64,000 bases of DNA. Origin: Ptiloglossa arizonensis (taxonomy: Eukaryota; Arthropoda; Insecta; Hymenoptera; Colletidae). A program made the translations under genes and the position numbers. A model generated the notes under the pieces. That model searched no databases. It was not told the origin of the DNA and saw only the letters and a program-made list of their open reading frames with translations. Below are positions 52,401-63,167 of the stretch, in pieces; the stretch's first letter is position 1; each line of letters starts with the position of its first letter. The DNA lies in NCBI RefSeq assembly GCF_051014685.1, contig NC_135055.1:1550001-1614000 (forward strand), written 5' to 3'.

Positions 52401-55400
52401 TATTTATTTATTTTTAGTTTGCTTTCTTGGAAAGTGCCTTGGACAAATACTGAAACGTTGAATTTTGAAACCGATGGAAAACATACATTCAGTCACCCAG
52501 GTTGGAGTGTCACAAGAAAGAAACTGAATAATAAATGATTTTTCAGTTTTTTTTTTCTACTATTAATGTGCTGCACACCTCTTCTATCGAATTAATTCTG
52601 TTAGAATCGTCAAGTCTCTTTGACATAACTGTGTCTCCATTTTTATGCAAGTATTTAATCTTTCATAAGAAGTAATTTCTCAACGTAAAGCTAATTATTT
52701 TCTTTATTTGTGCATCAATTTGTATACACATGCTTCATGTATTTGAGACATAGTTTAGTTTATTTTGGCAATGAAATGATATTAGTAATTAATGCTTTTG
52801 TACTTAGAATTTACAATCTCTAAAATTAAAATTTATATGTCACTAATAAATGAATGACAACAGTCGTTTATCATTACTATTACTTTCATTGATTGATTAC
52901 AAAAATAACTATAAAATAATCAACCTCTGTCCAATTCTGGTACGGAGTTCACACGATACAGGTTCTAAATATTCCTTCTATCTTTGGAAAATGAATCAAA
53001 CTCTTCTGCATTATACGTTAAAGAAACAATTTTCAGATGTGACATGTTAAATGTTCTCCAACAAACGATTCTTACCATCATTCCCTTGCCTTAAGAATCC
53101 CCTGTATAGTTAGGGTATTTGAACGCTTCCATGTTGAAGGGTTAATAATAGTTTCACTGGTGCTTGACATTTGAATCGTGTAGATCATACAAATAGATAA
53201 ACGACCATATAATTGACCGTCTATTTTACATTTTTTAATTGCAATCGAGATTTTGAAAATACCAATGTTATCCTTCAAAATTAATCATTATAGGTAATAC
53301 AAATAGGTGAACGATCGCATAATTTATTGTTTGTATTATATTTTCGAATTGCAATCGAGATTTGGAAAATATCAATGTTTCCTTTAAGACTCATCGTTAT
53401 GCATCATATTTATAGATCAAAGGCTAGACCGCGTTAACTCACGCTTGCCCGACGAAATGGGCGAGTATCCCTCACCGCAAAATACCACGTATCTATTTAA
53501 CGAGGAATATTGCTTTGCATGTTTGTTTCAAAATAATAATGATGTCAACACAACGAGAATAAATTTCGCGTCGGGCTGGCCGTTCTTGAGGGCAGGTGCC
53601 ATCCAGGTTCGAAAGTTGATAAATCACAAAGGACAAACGAGAACACGGTCAAGCGAAAGGTATCGATCCCTCGACATCGAAAAAGCTGGTTGGCTTTCTG
53701 TCATCGTGTCTCGGTCGGAATCGTGATTCTAATAACCGGGTGCATTCAGGATTTCGCGAAGCGTTGTGCAACAACCTAACATTAGGATACCTCTTAGACG
53801 TACTTGCCAGAAATTATAAATAACGGAATTTCCTCAGCGCCGAATTATGGAGTAGGTCACTAGGAATATGGAACATAATCATTCTAGGAGTATATTTTTC
53901 TTGTATAATTTTAACCTCCTCAGGGACGAGTAATTCCGTAGAATGTAAATTAAATTTCTAACCGATATTGACCGGTAAATTTAAATATAAACATTTTATT
54001 CGCAACCGTGGCGTTCATCTTCGCGCCGCGATATATTAAAATAACTTGGAAACCGAATTTTCGTGTACACGTCAGTACATCAACTCGATATTTGTTTTCG
54101 TCTCGCGTCATTTCGGAAGACTTACTGCATTTCTGTTAGATAATACATTTTGATATCAATAATCCTCGGTCTCTTAATTTTTAACGTAACGTAAGTCACG
54201 TATCGGCGAGATGTTTGTAATTAAACGAAACAATAATTTTCAAAAGCAAAATAAGCTATAAATAACTTCTAGAAATGTCTGGGGTCACCTGAGACCCCAA
54301 GAAGTCCTAGGGTCTAGATATCATGGTCCTTTTTGTTTTTAAATTCATCCATATTTTTTTTTTTTTTTTTTTTTTTTTTGTAAATTACTCGAATAAACTT
54401 TTGCTAATCTCAAATGTGTAGAGATCTCCGTAGGTCGTGTGTCGAACGATTTTCACGGGCATTGAAATAGAATCCGCTGAATCATGAAACCGAGCCTCTA
54501 TCGTATTTCATTTTAGATTGTAAAATCATACTGCTGGCACGTTGCCTTTGTTTCTTTAAACAATACGTTGAGAAAGCATCGAGCGAATATACGGTGGTGT
54601 CGAACGTCTATGGAATCCACGACCCCCTCGTTAAAATTAACTTCTCTTAAACGATCTGCAGCGAGTTAGTAGCGTCTGATAATCTGGAGGATTGGCGCAT
54701 GGCTATCGACGAAAATAGAGTTACGCGTGTCACGAAATGATAGTAATTAATTACATTAATAAGAGTGTACGTGAGCTGCAGCCCCCTCAACTTCAGATTT
54801 ATTGATCTCTTCATGTTATCTACTACGGCTAATGATCGAATTCCTCCTTCATGTAGGTCAAGTGTGTGTAGTACTAACAACTCGGATGGAAAACAGTCTG
54901 CAGAAGTTGTTGCACTTTATAATGCACTTTCAATAGCGGGAGCCATAGATGTAACGTTTGTTTCTTTTTTTTATAGAACAATTTGTTACAATTATCGTTC
55001 ACACTACTGCTCGAAGGATATATTTTGAGGCGATCATCTTCGATTCATAAGAAAAGAGTACACGAGACGTTCTTTAAAAAAAAAATTATGATCTAAGTGA
55101 CCAAAGGGAGCAGACATTGTGTATTTTTTGTACGTGATTAATTAGAGCTTTAATAAAACTTGTAAAATAAATAAATGAAGTTAAACGCTTCGCAAGAAGG
55201 GTATATAAACTGTTAAAAAGTACAGCTGGTTATTTTACGTATGACTCATCGTAGAATAAATCTAGGGATCATAAACGTTTATGGTCCCTATAACTTGTCG
55301 TTAAAAGGCCATATTTTTACCACGATAAAAACTGGCTTCGCAAGATTGAATTTCATCCAATAATGTAAATTGAAATCTTTATATTTCTCATTGCATATTC

Positions 55401-56329
55401 ATGAGTCGATTGCCAATGAATTGGCGAAGTTTATTTGTTAAAAATAAGCTCGCGCACGGCGTTAATTTAGAGTATTTTTAGTTGAAAGTTTTTCAAAAAT
55501 GTTTCCTATAACGTGTAATTAAATCGAGTTGAATTGAGATCGTGTTCAGACTAAGTTTCGTTGAACAAACCGTAGGGAATCCACTGTTAACAAATAATAC
55601 TGCAAGAATTTCTCACTCTTGTTGTTAAACCAATGTTTTCCTATTTTTACATTCAGAATTTCTAAAAATTAAAATTTAGACGTTATTCCTGAATGAATGT
55701 CACGGTACTCAATTGATATATCAATCATTCGTCAAACGAATAAAATGGTTTCAAATAATTGCCCAATAATTTTACTTCGTTTCTTCTTTACGGATGTTAA
55801 CATCTCCGGGGCTGTTAGCATATGCGTGTACTCTTAGTTTTAAAGTTCTTTTAAATGAATTTATTTCAATTGTTATAGCATGAAAATAATCGTTAAAAAT
55901 GTGAATAAATATTCCGATGGTAGAACAGGAAATAGCGTCACAAAATTGATAGATACGAAACAATGTCATTCTCCATATTTATGTATTTCAAACAAAACAG
56001 TTTGTTGCTGCAAAGGTTGATACAAAGTATCAGTTTAACGTCTAATAGTTAAATAAACGATATTTTCTTCTTCTTTGCAGTGGGCGAAAGAAGCACAAGA
56101 GGCTGAACGTCTGGAAAAAATGAGAAAAATCGAAAACGAGGAAAACGCAGCTGCCAACAATCTTGCACTGGCGATTCAGAGTCGCAACGAGGCTCGAGCG
56201 AGTCAGTCGGATAAGTTCTTCGATTCTTTGATCAACAAATACGCGAAGAAGGCAGAGAAGGCAACGAAGAAGAAATCCATGCCCCCAAGAGCTGCGAAAA
56301 CCACGAAAAAAACAAAAAAGAAGGCGTAG
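46329..56329 (+). CDS. DNAJC9: DNAJC9-like J-domain histone co-chaperone (complete, four exons)
   Basis: J-domain protein that recruits and stimulates HSP70 and, in the human orthologue, binds histones H3-H4; expected to act in nucleus and cytosol. Exons 46329-46422, 46561-46875, 46963-47129 and 56081-56329 (TAG 56327) join in phase to 274 codons, close to the 260 residues of human DNAJC9. The order matches the family: MASLLDLCEQYFGARDFYEV start, J domain at about residues 15-80 with HPD at 44-46, then NWADYWKTLFKKI, YKGSE, KGDMDYILETVPF and a Lys/Arg-rich charged C-terminus. The start ATG has G at +4, and no better upstream ATG in frame was noted. Introns are 138 and 87 bases, then 8,951 bases; the last one houses an LRR gene on the same strand. 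CpG content is low in exons 1-3 and high in exon 4. Confidence 0.96.
46561..46875 (+). CDS. DNAJC9: DNAJC9 exon 2 (HPD motif)
   Basis: Encodes VKKAYHQLSLLVHPDRVEED, so the HPD tripeptide essential for stimulating HSP70 ATPase is intact, then KIYDQSGQYDEES and NWADYWKTLFKKITVEDI. Donor is ACA|GTAAGT; the split codon A|GC gives Ser with exon 3. Confidence 0.97.
46963..47129 (+). CDS. DNAJC9: DNAJC9 exon 3
   Basis: Encodes KGDMDYILETVPFTSCDDEP, the family-specific segment after the J domain, through EKGEVPEYTAF to a basic KKKQRRKRK end. Phase 0 donor GTAAGT. Reading through the donor gives 18 more codons and a TAA, and AATAAA follows at 47326, so intronic polyadenylation is conceivable. Confidence 0.96.
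47130..48006 (+). promoter_or_regulatory. 5' part of DNAJC9 intron 3 and putative promoter of the nested LRR gene
   Basis: The first 330 bases are AT-rich and include AATAAA at 47326-47331. From about 47500 the DNA becomes GC- and purine-richer. TCAGTC at 47809-47814 matches the arthropod initiator and would give a 5' untranslated region of about 195 bases. No TATA box was seen at the usual distance. The promoter call rests on position and this single motif. Confidence 0.35.
48007..49665 (+). CDS. secreted or surface leucine-rich-repeat protein with Pro/Thr-rich stalk, single exon
   Basis: Intronless coding region of 552 codons plus TAG, from ATG 48007 (an in-frame ATG at 48016 is an alternative with a better context). 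A signal peptide (residues 1-25, GLLLLTLLCVSVGG core) precedes a Cys-bearing cap. About four leucine-rich repeats follow at roughly residues 75-190 (LQQLRLDNNYLTAIEESWF, LTYLDLNYNNI, LVELRLSGNRL). Next come an acidic Tyr/Glu patch, a V/I-P-T-T-P repeat (48715-48837) and a long Pro/Ser/Thr-rich region likely to be O-glycosylated. The last ~20 residues (FAVLIVSLLLVFMGDVF) are hydrophobic and end the protein, so it is either GPI-anchored or tail-membrane-spanning; NCS and NQS sequons lie just before. LRR surface proteins of this layout serve in adhesion or recognition, but no specific orthologue is recognised. It is nested in DNAJC9 intron 3, same strand. Confidence 0.9.
   Translation: MIKMGATAGLLLLTLLCVSVGGVRGECRHVDNDDMIEYYCIGGDPSDLNYLPESTGMIRIENMPIPRITRTTFSRFGPDLWVLGCSHCGIVDIEPDAFRHLENLQQLRLDNNYLTAIEESWFRGLNYLTYLDLNYNNIRIIENGVFKNLPSLVELRLSGNRLECLDLEAMLQLKDLKRMLLSENSEFKCPNAVSAFLEFRGVSFERDPEWDKIPTDLITVELPYEYEIEYEDEITSVPTTPIPITPTTPVPTTPVPTTPIPTTPVLTAQVLTTPLPTYRERLHLASSTSHSPMESTSYYTPPRFYTTEEVVYRPMYVTPDSATSTVIPPVYTTTDSSYVTRQFDNLDETSLRTWLRFPESISARPESPLYTHHENEDSRYEQPYHSSEATSPSSLASGPGDRHEMPTFVESVVDQTTGTHEITWTENTVAWELPPVVNNRPPEYRVPPTVPPTVPTHVVQTLPPTSPALIQPGLPGGYGVPYYEHPVTVHSPPSYPPDQGVAITVATPILTTTEKPLPNCSHNQSSLMERSFAVLIVSLLLVFMGDVFVEGF
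48715..48837 (+). repeat. 15-bp coding repeat (V/I-P-T-T-P) in the LRR protein
   Basis: Seven units of GTACCAACAACACCG-type sequence plus truncated ones at 48745 and 48829, encoding (V/I)PTTP. The later units drift to VLTAQVLTTP. Such tandem coding repeats often vary in copy number between individuals and form mucin-like stalks. Confidence 0.9.
53189..53404 (+). repeat. 110-bp tandem duplication, two diverged copies
   Basis: ACAAATAGATAAACGACCAT at 53189 aligns with ACAAATAGGTGAACGATCGC at 53299, and the shared AATTGCAATCGAGATTT block recurs at the same 110-base offset. Moderate divergence indicates an older event. Confidence 0.8.
54280..54299. repeat. 7-bp-stem GC-rich hairpin
   Basis: TGGGGTC and GACCCCA separated by ACCTGA, in AT-rich surroundings. 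No U-run follows, and in an intron of a eukaryotic gene it is not a terminator. Confidence 0.6.
56081..56329 (+). CDS. DNAJC9: DNAJC9 exon 4 (charged, histone-binding-type C-terminus)
   Basis: Eighty-two codons plus TAG after acceptor TTCTTTGCAG. Encodes WAKEAQEAERLEKMRKIENE, then LALAIQSRNEARASQ and FFDSLINKYAKK, aligning with the human C-terminal region (AEEAKEAEMS..., LKAAIQSRQ, FLAQMEAKY), and a Lys-rich tail. By hand count, 18 CpG in 246 bases. Confidence 0.95.
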   Translation, partial: WAKEAQEAERLEKMRKIENEENAAANNLALAIQSRNEARASQSDKFFDSLINKYAKKAEKATKKKSMPPRAAKTTKKTKKKA

Positions 56330-56821
56330 AATAGTGCAATTTATACAGGACTCTCCCTCCACATCAGAATGTTCTCACAATTTTTGTAACTTAATTATTA
56401 ATTATCATGAAACGCGTATCATCGTACTGTATACTTATTTTTATGAGAAAATGGCCATATTTAAGATTTGTAAATTCATCGTTACGTAAATCAATAGTTA
56501 AATTCTTTGTATTTACGTAGTTACATCACGTTCAAATATAATTCTCGAATATACAGGTTTATTTGGTACGTGAGTTTCATTGCGTGATACTCTCTTCATC
56601 GAACGAATGAGGAGAAGTAAATCGTATCGAAGGTTAGTAATATATTACACAAATTTATAAAGCCGAAGAAAATTTCTATTTCTTAATGTTCGAACAATTT
56701 TATTTCGAGACAACTGTTTTTATTCCAACAATCGATATACAAAATGTTTCTAACCATTTAATGATAACATTTTCAGGGTGTCTCTGCCTTACCTACTAAA
56801 TCAAAACAACGATTCCTGCAG

Positions 56822-56839
56822 TACCATGTGCACATGGTA
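56822..56839. repeat. perfect 18-bp palindrome
   Basis: TACCATGTGCACATGGTA reads identically on both strands with no spacer. It could bind a dimeric factor; nothing else identifies it. Confidence 0.85.
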
Positions 56840-57196
56840 AAATATTTTCAGTAATTTTCATTTGTCTGTTTAAAATTGTTTGTAAATTAAATTTTCACGC
56901 GTAATCGTCGATTTGCAGATAACGAAGTTGCGTCAAGATACAAGAAAAGAAAGAGTCAAACAGCCATTATTACTATTATTAACTAATTTACTAATAGATA
57001 TTAAAAGGTACAAGGTTACCGATTGTGATATAAACAATTGCTATTGGAATAACGGTTACGCTTTCAACAGTGTCTTAACACTGTTCGTGTGTCACAGAGT
57101 TAGTCCCATCATTAGTCATTTGATCACTTACCATAGAATCGAAAAACAGCTAGGAAAAGGTAAGCACGAAAATCGAAAGAACAAATAATGGATACA

Positions 57197-57205
57197 AGAG
57201 GGCGC
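57197..57205 (+). promoter_or_regulatory. candidate CTCF core site
   Basis: AGAGGGCGC fits the insect CTCF core AGRKGGCGC exactly, with a CTA continuation as in the wider consensus. It lies about 870 bases past the DNAJC9 stop, where an insulator between genes would be reasonable. Confidence 0.3.
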
Positions 57206-58470
57206 TAGTCTATATTCTTTCGCTCCTTTCAAGCTCAAACTTGATAAGTCAGATTAGTGATGGCAGCAAAGATGGTGTTGGCGTTTTCAATCGGTGTTGG
57301 TAGACATGGTGTAAATCGGGCACCATAAGTGGCCACCTCGTACGGTCAGTCTCGTGTTACGTCTGGGCTGACTTGAAGAACAACACACCACACATCGGGT
57401 GACACAGTTTTAGGTAAACGGTACATCGTTATTTTTCGTAACGCAATACCAAATTCTCGAAGAGGTTCGAAATTTTAACCAGTGTTATTAACATCGAAAA
57501 ATCAACACCCACCATTACGTATCCGTTGCAACGATATGCACGACATATCGATAGATAACCACGAGGCGATGAAAGTAACTTCGAAACAATCTGTAAATAG
57601 TAGAAAGAGAAATAGGTTTTCAAAATGTATGGAAATTTACAGGAAATTATCTTGAAAGGAAGTAAGGTAAATACCAAGGGCTCTTTAATTAAACTACTAA
57701 AAGGCGATTGACATGCATAATATTAATTTATTGCAAAGTATATTACTTAGCATTTTCACATACAGGAATCGTATAAACAGACACTGAAAATTGCAAGATG
57801 AAACAAAACGGTAATAAATTTTCGAAATTTATAAAAGCCTGTAGAAATGTTCATAGTGACAATTGAAACACGTTACGGAACATTAATGTGAATAACCTCC
57901 GAAAAAGCACGAATGTATCTGCATATTTTCTTTCATTCTGTTTTATGCTTTCTCAGAGATTATTCACAAAGTATTGAAATCTGTATTATTTTAGAGTGGA
58001 AAAAAATTGATCAACGGTCGAATATTTATTTAAATTGTCGTGCGAGAAGGTGATCCATAATTGCAATTGATCCTCGAGCAAGTTGTTTCGACGCGAATTT
58101 TGAACGCGTCACCCGTTGTACACGTGATCGACGCACAGTGTCGCGCAATCACGCGTGAGCGACCATCTTATTACGGTCGCGCGGTGCAAACATGGGTAGC
58201 AAAGTGTAAACTACCATCATTATTAACAAGACGTGTAATAGGAGGCCGGGCCCAGGTTCGAGAAGGAGTTGGAACACAATGGGGCATTCGCAGCACGGCT
58301 TGGAACAATATTTTTCAACGGTCGGCTAAATAGCAATTAGATCCAACCCCAATGTTGTACTTACAAAAGCCGAGCAATTCGCTGGACAGCCGATTGTGTT
58401 CATTGGCGTCGTACTGTGGAAAATTTAATTCGATTACCTGGACGAAATCGAGATTGTTAAGTAATTGGAC

Positions 58471-58699
58471 TAACACTGGAATAAAAGTAAAAAATAAAAT
58501 GATAAAATAACTAACTCGATTAAAAGTAAGAAATTAAAACATTGTAAAGTAACGAACTAGAGTAAAATTGATGTAAAAACAAAAAAATGAAAATATTAAG
58601 TTAATTAACTGAAGTAAAATTAGTTTAAAAATGAAAAATAAAAGAAGAAGAAGTAAGAAATGAAAACGTTACAAAGTAAATAACTGGAATAAAATCACT
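58471..58699 (+). repeat. irregular AT-rich tandem repeat
   Basis: Units open with TAA(C/T/A)(A/G/T)AACT-type sequence followed by GA(A/G)TAAAA and A-rich stretches, at about 58471, 58508, 58550, 58602 and 58677. The spacing varies from about 37 to 75 bases, so the array is decayed. Confidence 0.6.
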
Positions 58700-61305
58700 T
58701 GCATTTACCAAGATAAATCTGTCTTGAAATTTTTTTAAATTTATTATGAAACATTTATTTATATTTAATTATTATGCCAATGTATAATACTAAGAAAAAT
58801 AATTAAAAGCACAGAGTAATATATAAGTAGCTTAAAGCACATCTTTCATTTTTTTTTAGGGACAAACCTGTAGATTTTCTTTCCTGTCATATATGTAGCA
58901 GGTATTAACTTGATATCAACAAGCTATAACATGACATTCAAATTACCTCGAATGCAAAGTAAATAAATAAGTAATTTTACTTCGGATGGTACATCTGATA
59001 TATTTTTCGTAATTTTATATCAATCTCCTAAAAAATTACGCAATCGTTAATATTCCATTCGTTGTAATATTTACATTTCTCAAATGCTACAATCATCGTG
59101 AATTTCAAGAAAAAAAAAAAAAATTAAACTGTAGGAGAACTATTTAAAAATATTCTGTTTTTAATTTTGTCCGTCTAGATTCCTACAACTGATCATTGTG
59201 GCGATTCGATCTCAATGAAATTGCAAAGCGAATCAGGAATGTTCGCGGCATGCGCAAAACATCTTGCAGGGAATGGTCAACGGAGCAGAAAATAAAACAT
59301 TGTTCATGGTACTAATTCGCGGGAAGTTAATCAAAGACGGATTTAACAGTTTCGACACCATGTAGAATTGGACGTTCCGGATGAAAGCGTAAAGACAGGT
59401 CAAGTGGTTACATTGTGGTAGCCGATTGTGTGAAATTGTTTCAAAGTGCTTAATTTTTGTAGCACCGTCTTCGTTCTTTATGTTATTAGCAAACGTTCAG
59501 ACCCAACAATTACAAAATCGAAACATAGAAATTCTATTAAAAAAAAATCTTTGAAATTCAAATAATTCGCGCAAGGGTATTACGTTGCTCTTTAGGAACA
59601 AATTAAAAGAATATGAAATTTTTTCAGGTAGGAGAACATTCGAATCTAAGAGTTCTGATGTAACGTATTGTCATTGTTGCTTGCAATCTGTGAGTACGGT
59701 GGTTGTGTACCCCTTGGCTTCGAATTTGTTGAAAGATATTTTAACCACACAAATAACCACCGTATGCAATAAATGTACGGTAGCAAAACAGGTACCGATG
59801 TTCGTCAATGAGAGAACAGTGACAAAATTATGTCAGGATCGGCTAAGAAGTTTTTGTCATGTAAAGTGATGTAATCAGCGAGCTATAAAGAATTCATGGT
59901 CGTAAACCATTGTGCGTGTCTCACTCAACGTTTAACTCTCCTGTGATTCGCGCGTAGTTTCTTGTTTATGGATCAATAAATCTGGCGTCGCGGAGAGGAA
60001 TGGAGGGATAAATGAAATCTAACATCGGCCCTGACATTTAGTGAAGTCGCGCATTAGAGGCTATCGGTACAATTATAACGTTTTTTTTTGCGTCACTTTA
60101 ACTGACTCTTCTGCTGGAGTTTATTTTACACGCGGAGCAAAGGACTCAATTTGCGATCCGGAACTACACATTTCGAGGGATTGTAAAAATATACCGAAAG
60201 GGAAATAAGTAAACGAGAAGGTACGAAGGTAAATTTCAAAAAACGTTTGAAAATATATCCTAAAAGTTAACTCTAGGACGCATATTGCACCATTGTATAC
60301 AGGTGTGGCAAAAAATAACAAAATAATATGAATTTTAAGAGATTTGGTGTAAGGATAACAGTATCGTCAAAAAGTACACAAATGGAAATAAAAATAATTT
60401 GCAACGAATTGAAAAAGGGATATAAATAATTTTTAATCGATATAAAACGCCTATGTTGCTGAGTCCAGTTTGATATAATGATATATACTGTACGCAATTG
60501 TATATAAAATTATCATTTTATATAACTGCTTGGATAAATGTCATACTTTTAAATTCCGTATATGATGGCTGCACGCAGTGTATTCTATTTCTTATAAAAA
60601 TATCTAGACGTTAGTCGACTCTGTGAGATTTGTTTACAGGTGACATCCTCACCTATATTTCGCAAGTCCGTAAATAGCGAACTCCCCTTGTAAGAACAAG
60701 ATGGTTCTCCGTGTACACCGACCAAATAATGCCAGTGAATGCATTGAATCAGAGGTTCTCAACCTTTTAACCACGACACGAAATTACAAAATATATTGCT
60801 ATTCTTACATTTACACACAGACGAAATATTTGATAAAACGTGAAATTCGGAAAAGGAGACAGTACTTTCAAAAATGTTCCGTCTCGTTACGAGAAATACC
60901 ATCTTCGACACCTTGAAAAAAAGAAGAAAAACTAGTCCTCCTCGGTAACCAGAATTTTCATAATTTCCTTTCGAGCGAGACGATCGTCCCAACGATCGTT
61001 TACCACATATCTCACGACCCAGCGTGTTGGCAACCCGTGTATCGAACGACAGATCGAGTGCAACAACGAATGTAAACGAGGATCGCAACGAGAAGTGCGT
61101 GCCCGGCAATTCCCAGACCGTGGCACCGAAAGATCTGGCCAAAAGGAGGCGCAGGGATAGCAACAATGCTTAGCCCAGGATCAACGCGCCAATATTTTAA
61201 ACCCCGGGCCTTAACTTCGCAGGTCCTCCTTTTCCCATATGCACTCCTAATCACGAGTCGCATCGGCAGATATAGCGTGTACCACGATGCACCCCGTTAA
61301 ATCTC

Positions 61306-61620
61306 GGGAGGGAATCGAGAGGGAGAGCGAGGGAGAGACGACAGAAAGTGGGAGGAGAAGGACGGATGCTCGGGAGCCCGGGGTTGCAGCGATGCGTTAG
61401 AGGGAGAGAGGACACCGGGGAGAGCCCGAGGAGAAACGCCGTGGCAACGTAAGAGGAGGTGGCGGGTCGTATCGGAGAAGGTGGAGGAGGAGATGGTGAA
61501 GGAGCAGAACAGAAGGAGAAGGGGAGAGCGACATTCCAGAAGGCGGCGGCGGCGGCGGTGGTTCTCGTGGGAAACCAAAGAGAGAGAGAGGAGAGAGATC
61601 TCGTCTCAAGGAGAGGTTGC
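61306..61620 (+). other. GA-rich, purine-biased tract with a GGC run
   Basis: Almost purely purine on the + strand for about 300 bases (GGGAGAGCGAGGGAGAGACG-type sequence), with GCGGCGGCGGCGGCGG near 61543-61558. Such GAGA-rich tracts are usual in insect promoters and 5' untranslated exons. No coding frame is supported. Confidence 0.6.
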
Positions 61621-63167
61621 GAGCCTTAAGGCACCGTTCTCATCTACCAACGCGCGACAAGACCGCGGAGACTTCTAGTTCAGGTGCTGCCGACAGTCCT
61701 CGCATTTATGAATTCGCGAGGACAATTGGTAACCGGCGAGCGTTCGTGTCCTGTTAGTGCGAGGACCCACGGAAAGATTGGGAAACACTCGGCGAGATCA
61801 GGGAACACACTTGGGGAGATCCTCGTGGATCTGGACCACGCTTTCGGGTTCGAATCCTTATCTACCTACTTCCCCCAGGGTAATAGGATTTTGCGCAGGA
61901 CCCTCGTGTCACCTAGCTGTGAAAACGCTGGCAGAAAGGAAATTGGACACCGCGTCGTGTTATATCCAACCGCTGCCGAACGCTTTTATGTATATTCGAT
62001 ACGTATATATCAACAGCAACAAACGATAAGGTACACTACGTTTTCGTTCGCGTCGCAAACCTTTTTTCGCTTACGCTCGTGGCATCGACCGTTGCATTGT
62101 TCTTCATCGATAAAGCCACAACAATGCATCGGGTCAGTGTAACCCGAATCTCCTCAAGAAAAATCGATAGGTGGCGATTCTGATAAACAGACACGATTCC
62201 GTTGACACCGCATGCGACTTGGAAACTCGAACGATGGCCAAGTGGATGAAACTTTTTTGGAACGTGACATCGTGACACGTAGGGTGACCGTTAGGATTCT
62301 ACGTGGGACAATTCCTACTGGAAAATAAGGGCAGATTGCCTCTGTTCCTGGAGGCGGGTGTGTTCTTTCAACAAGCGTGGTCGAATTAGGCGAATCGTCG
62401 TGCAGGATCTCATCGTGGAACTTGGCAGGATCTCCTCCCGGATGCTTTGTGAATCGGCCCTTAGGGTGAATCTTCACGAAGCTAGGGACAAGTGATTTCA
62501 AGCCCAACGAACACACGAGAAGAGGATGATGTTAAGCCCACGAGGTTTTGGATCATCGCGAATGATTAAAGCTGACTTGTCTCCGCACGTTGGAAACTAG
62601 TGTCACACCTCTTCGGTGTCCTCCTTTTTCACGGAAGATGGTAATTAATTAAATTGGATGCAATGGGACGGGAAAAATTGTCGCGGAAAGTGAACGTAAT
62701 TCGTACAACCGTGTGTACAGCCGGGTAATTAATGGGAAACGATAACGGAGCAAGCAACCGGGACTTTTTGACCGATAATCTTCTTATCTTTCGCTCGGTT
62801 GCTCGCAACGCCAACGAACAGCGCCAATGACAATGGCTTGTCGTCGTTGTCGTCGTCGTCGGATGGTATATGATGGCAATAAAGTGTCTCATTATGATTA
62901 TTACCATCGTAAGTCAGCACGGGCGTCCGAATGCGCGCAGTTATAACACGATAATCGCTCAGTGTGCACCGGTATCGGCAACGACGTACACGCACTTGGT
63001 TACGCAAAAGGATAACGTCCAATTAAACGGCGCTCAGAAATTCAACACCGATTCACCACCCAAGTATATCCATTTCTCTGACCGCTGACGACGCACTACC
63101 GTACTTCGAGCCTTGATCCTTACTCTCGGCCACGGATCGCTCGAATTTCCATGGGAGATTTGCCAGT
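61621..63167. other. GC- and CpG-rich stretch, no gene recognised
   Basis: A 144-codon ATG frame (61708-62142) overlaps an open frame in another register and shows no family likeness. Long open frames are expected here from high GC. A GTC-type trinucleotide run lies near 62840-62862. The region may be an untranslated exon or regulatory DNA of a gene beyond the right edge, which is inference. Confidence 0.5.

Larger units (their letters stand above)
49666..56080 (+). other. 3' part of DNAJC9 intron 3
   Basis: Candidate AATAAA signals for the LRR gene occur near 50235 and 50353. GC- and CpG-richer islands by eye lie at about 50880-51980 and 53400-54200, the second with an 89-codon ATG frame (from 53457) of no recognised family. 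An exon-like segment is at 52418-52538, a 110-bp tandem duplication at 53189-53404, a TGGGGTC/GACCCCA hairpin at 54280-54299 and a long T run at about 54354-54379. Otherwise AT-rich with nothing recognised. Confidence 0.65.
56330..61305. other. downstream stretch, no gene recognised
   Basis: Contains a perfect 18-bp palindrome (56822-56839), a CTCF-core match (57197-57205), an irregular AT-rich tandem repeat (58471-58699) and GC-richer islands at about 58020-58460, 59160-60020 and from 60920 on. Open frames up to 135 codons are present, but they lack ATG starts, family likeness or both. A doubled palindromic octamer ACGATCGT lies near 60979-60998. No convincing DNAJC9 polyadenylation signal was pinned down. 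Confidence 0.6.

Noticed and set aside
53457..53726. 89-codon ATG frame in the DNAJC9 intron
   Set aside because: No family likeness and no flanking splice or promoter signal that singles it out; left as part of a GC-richer island.
61847..61857. Second B-box-like GGTTCGAATCC
   Set aside because: The T-arm bases do not pair and no A box or cloverleaf is found upstream.
61708..62142. 144-codon ATG frame in the right-hand GC-rich block
   Set aside because: An overlapping frame in another register is also open, composition is GC-rich, and no family likeness or splice context supports coding.
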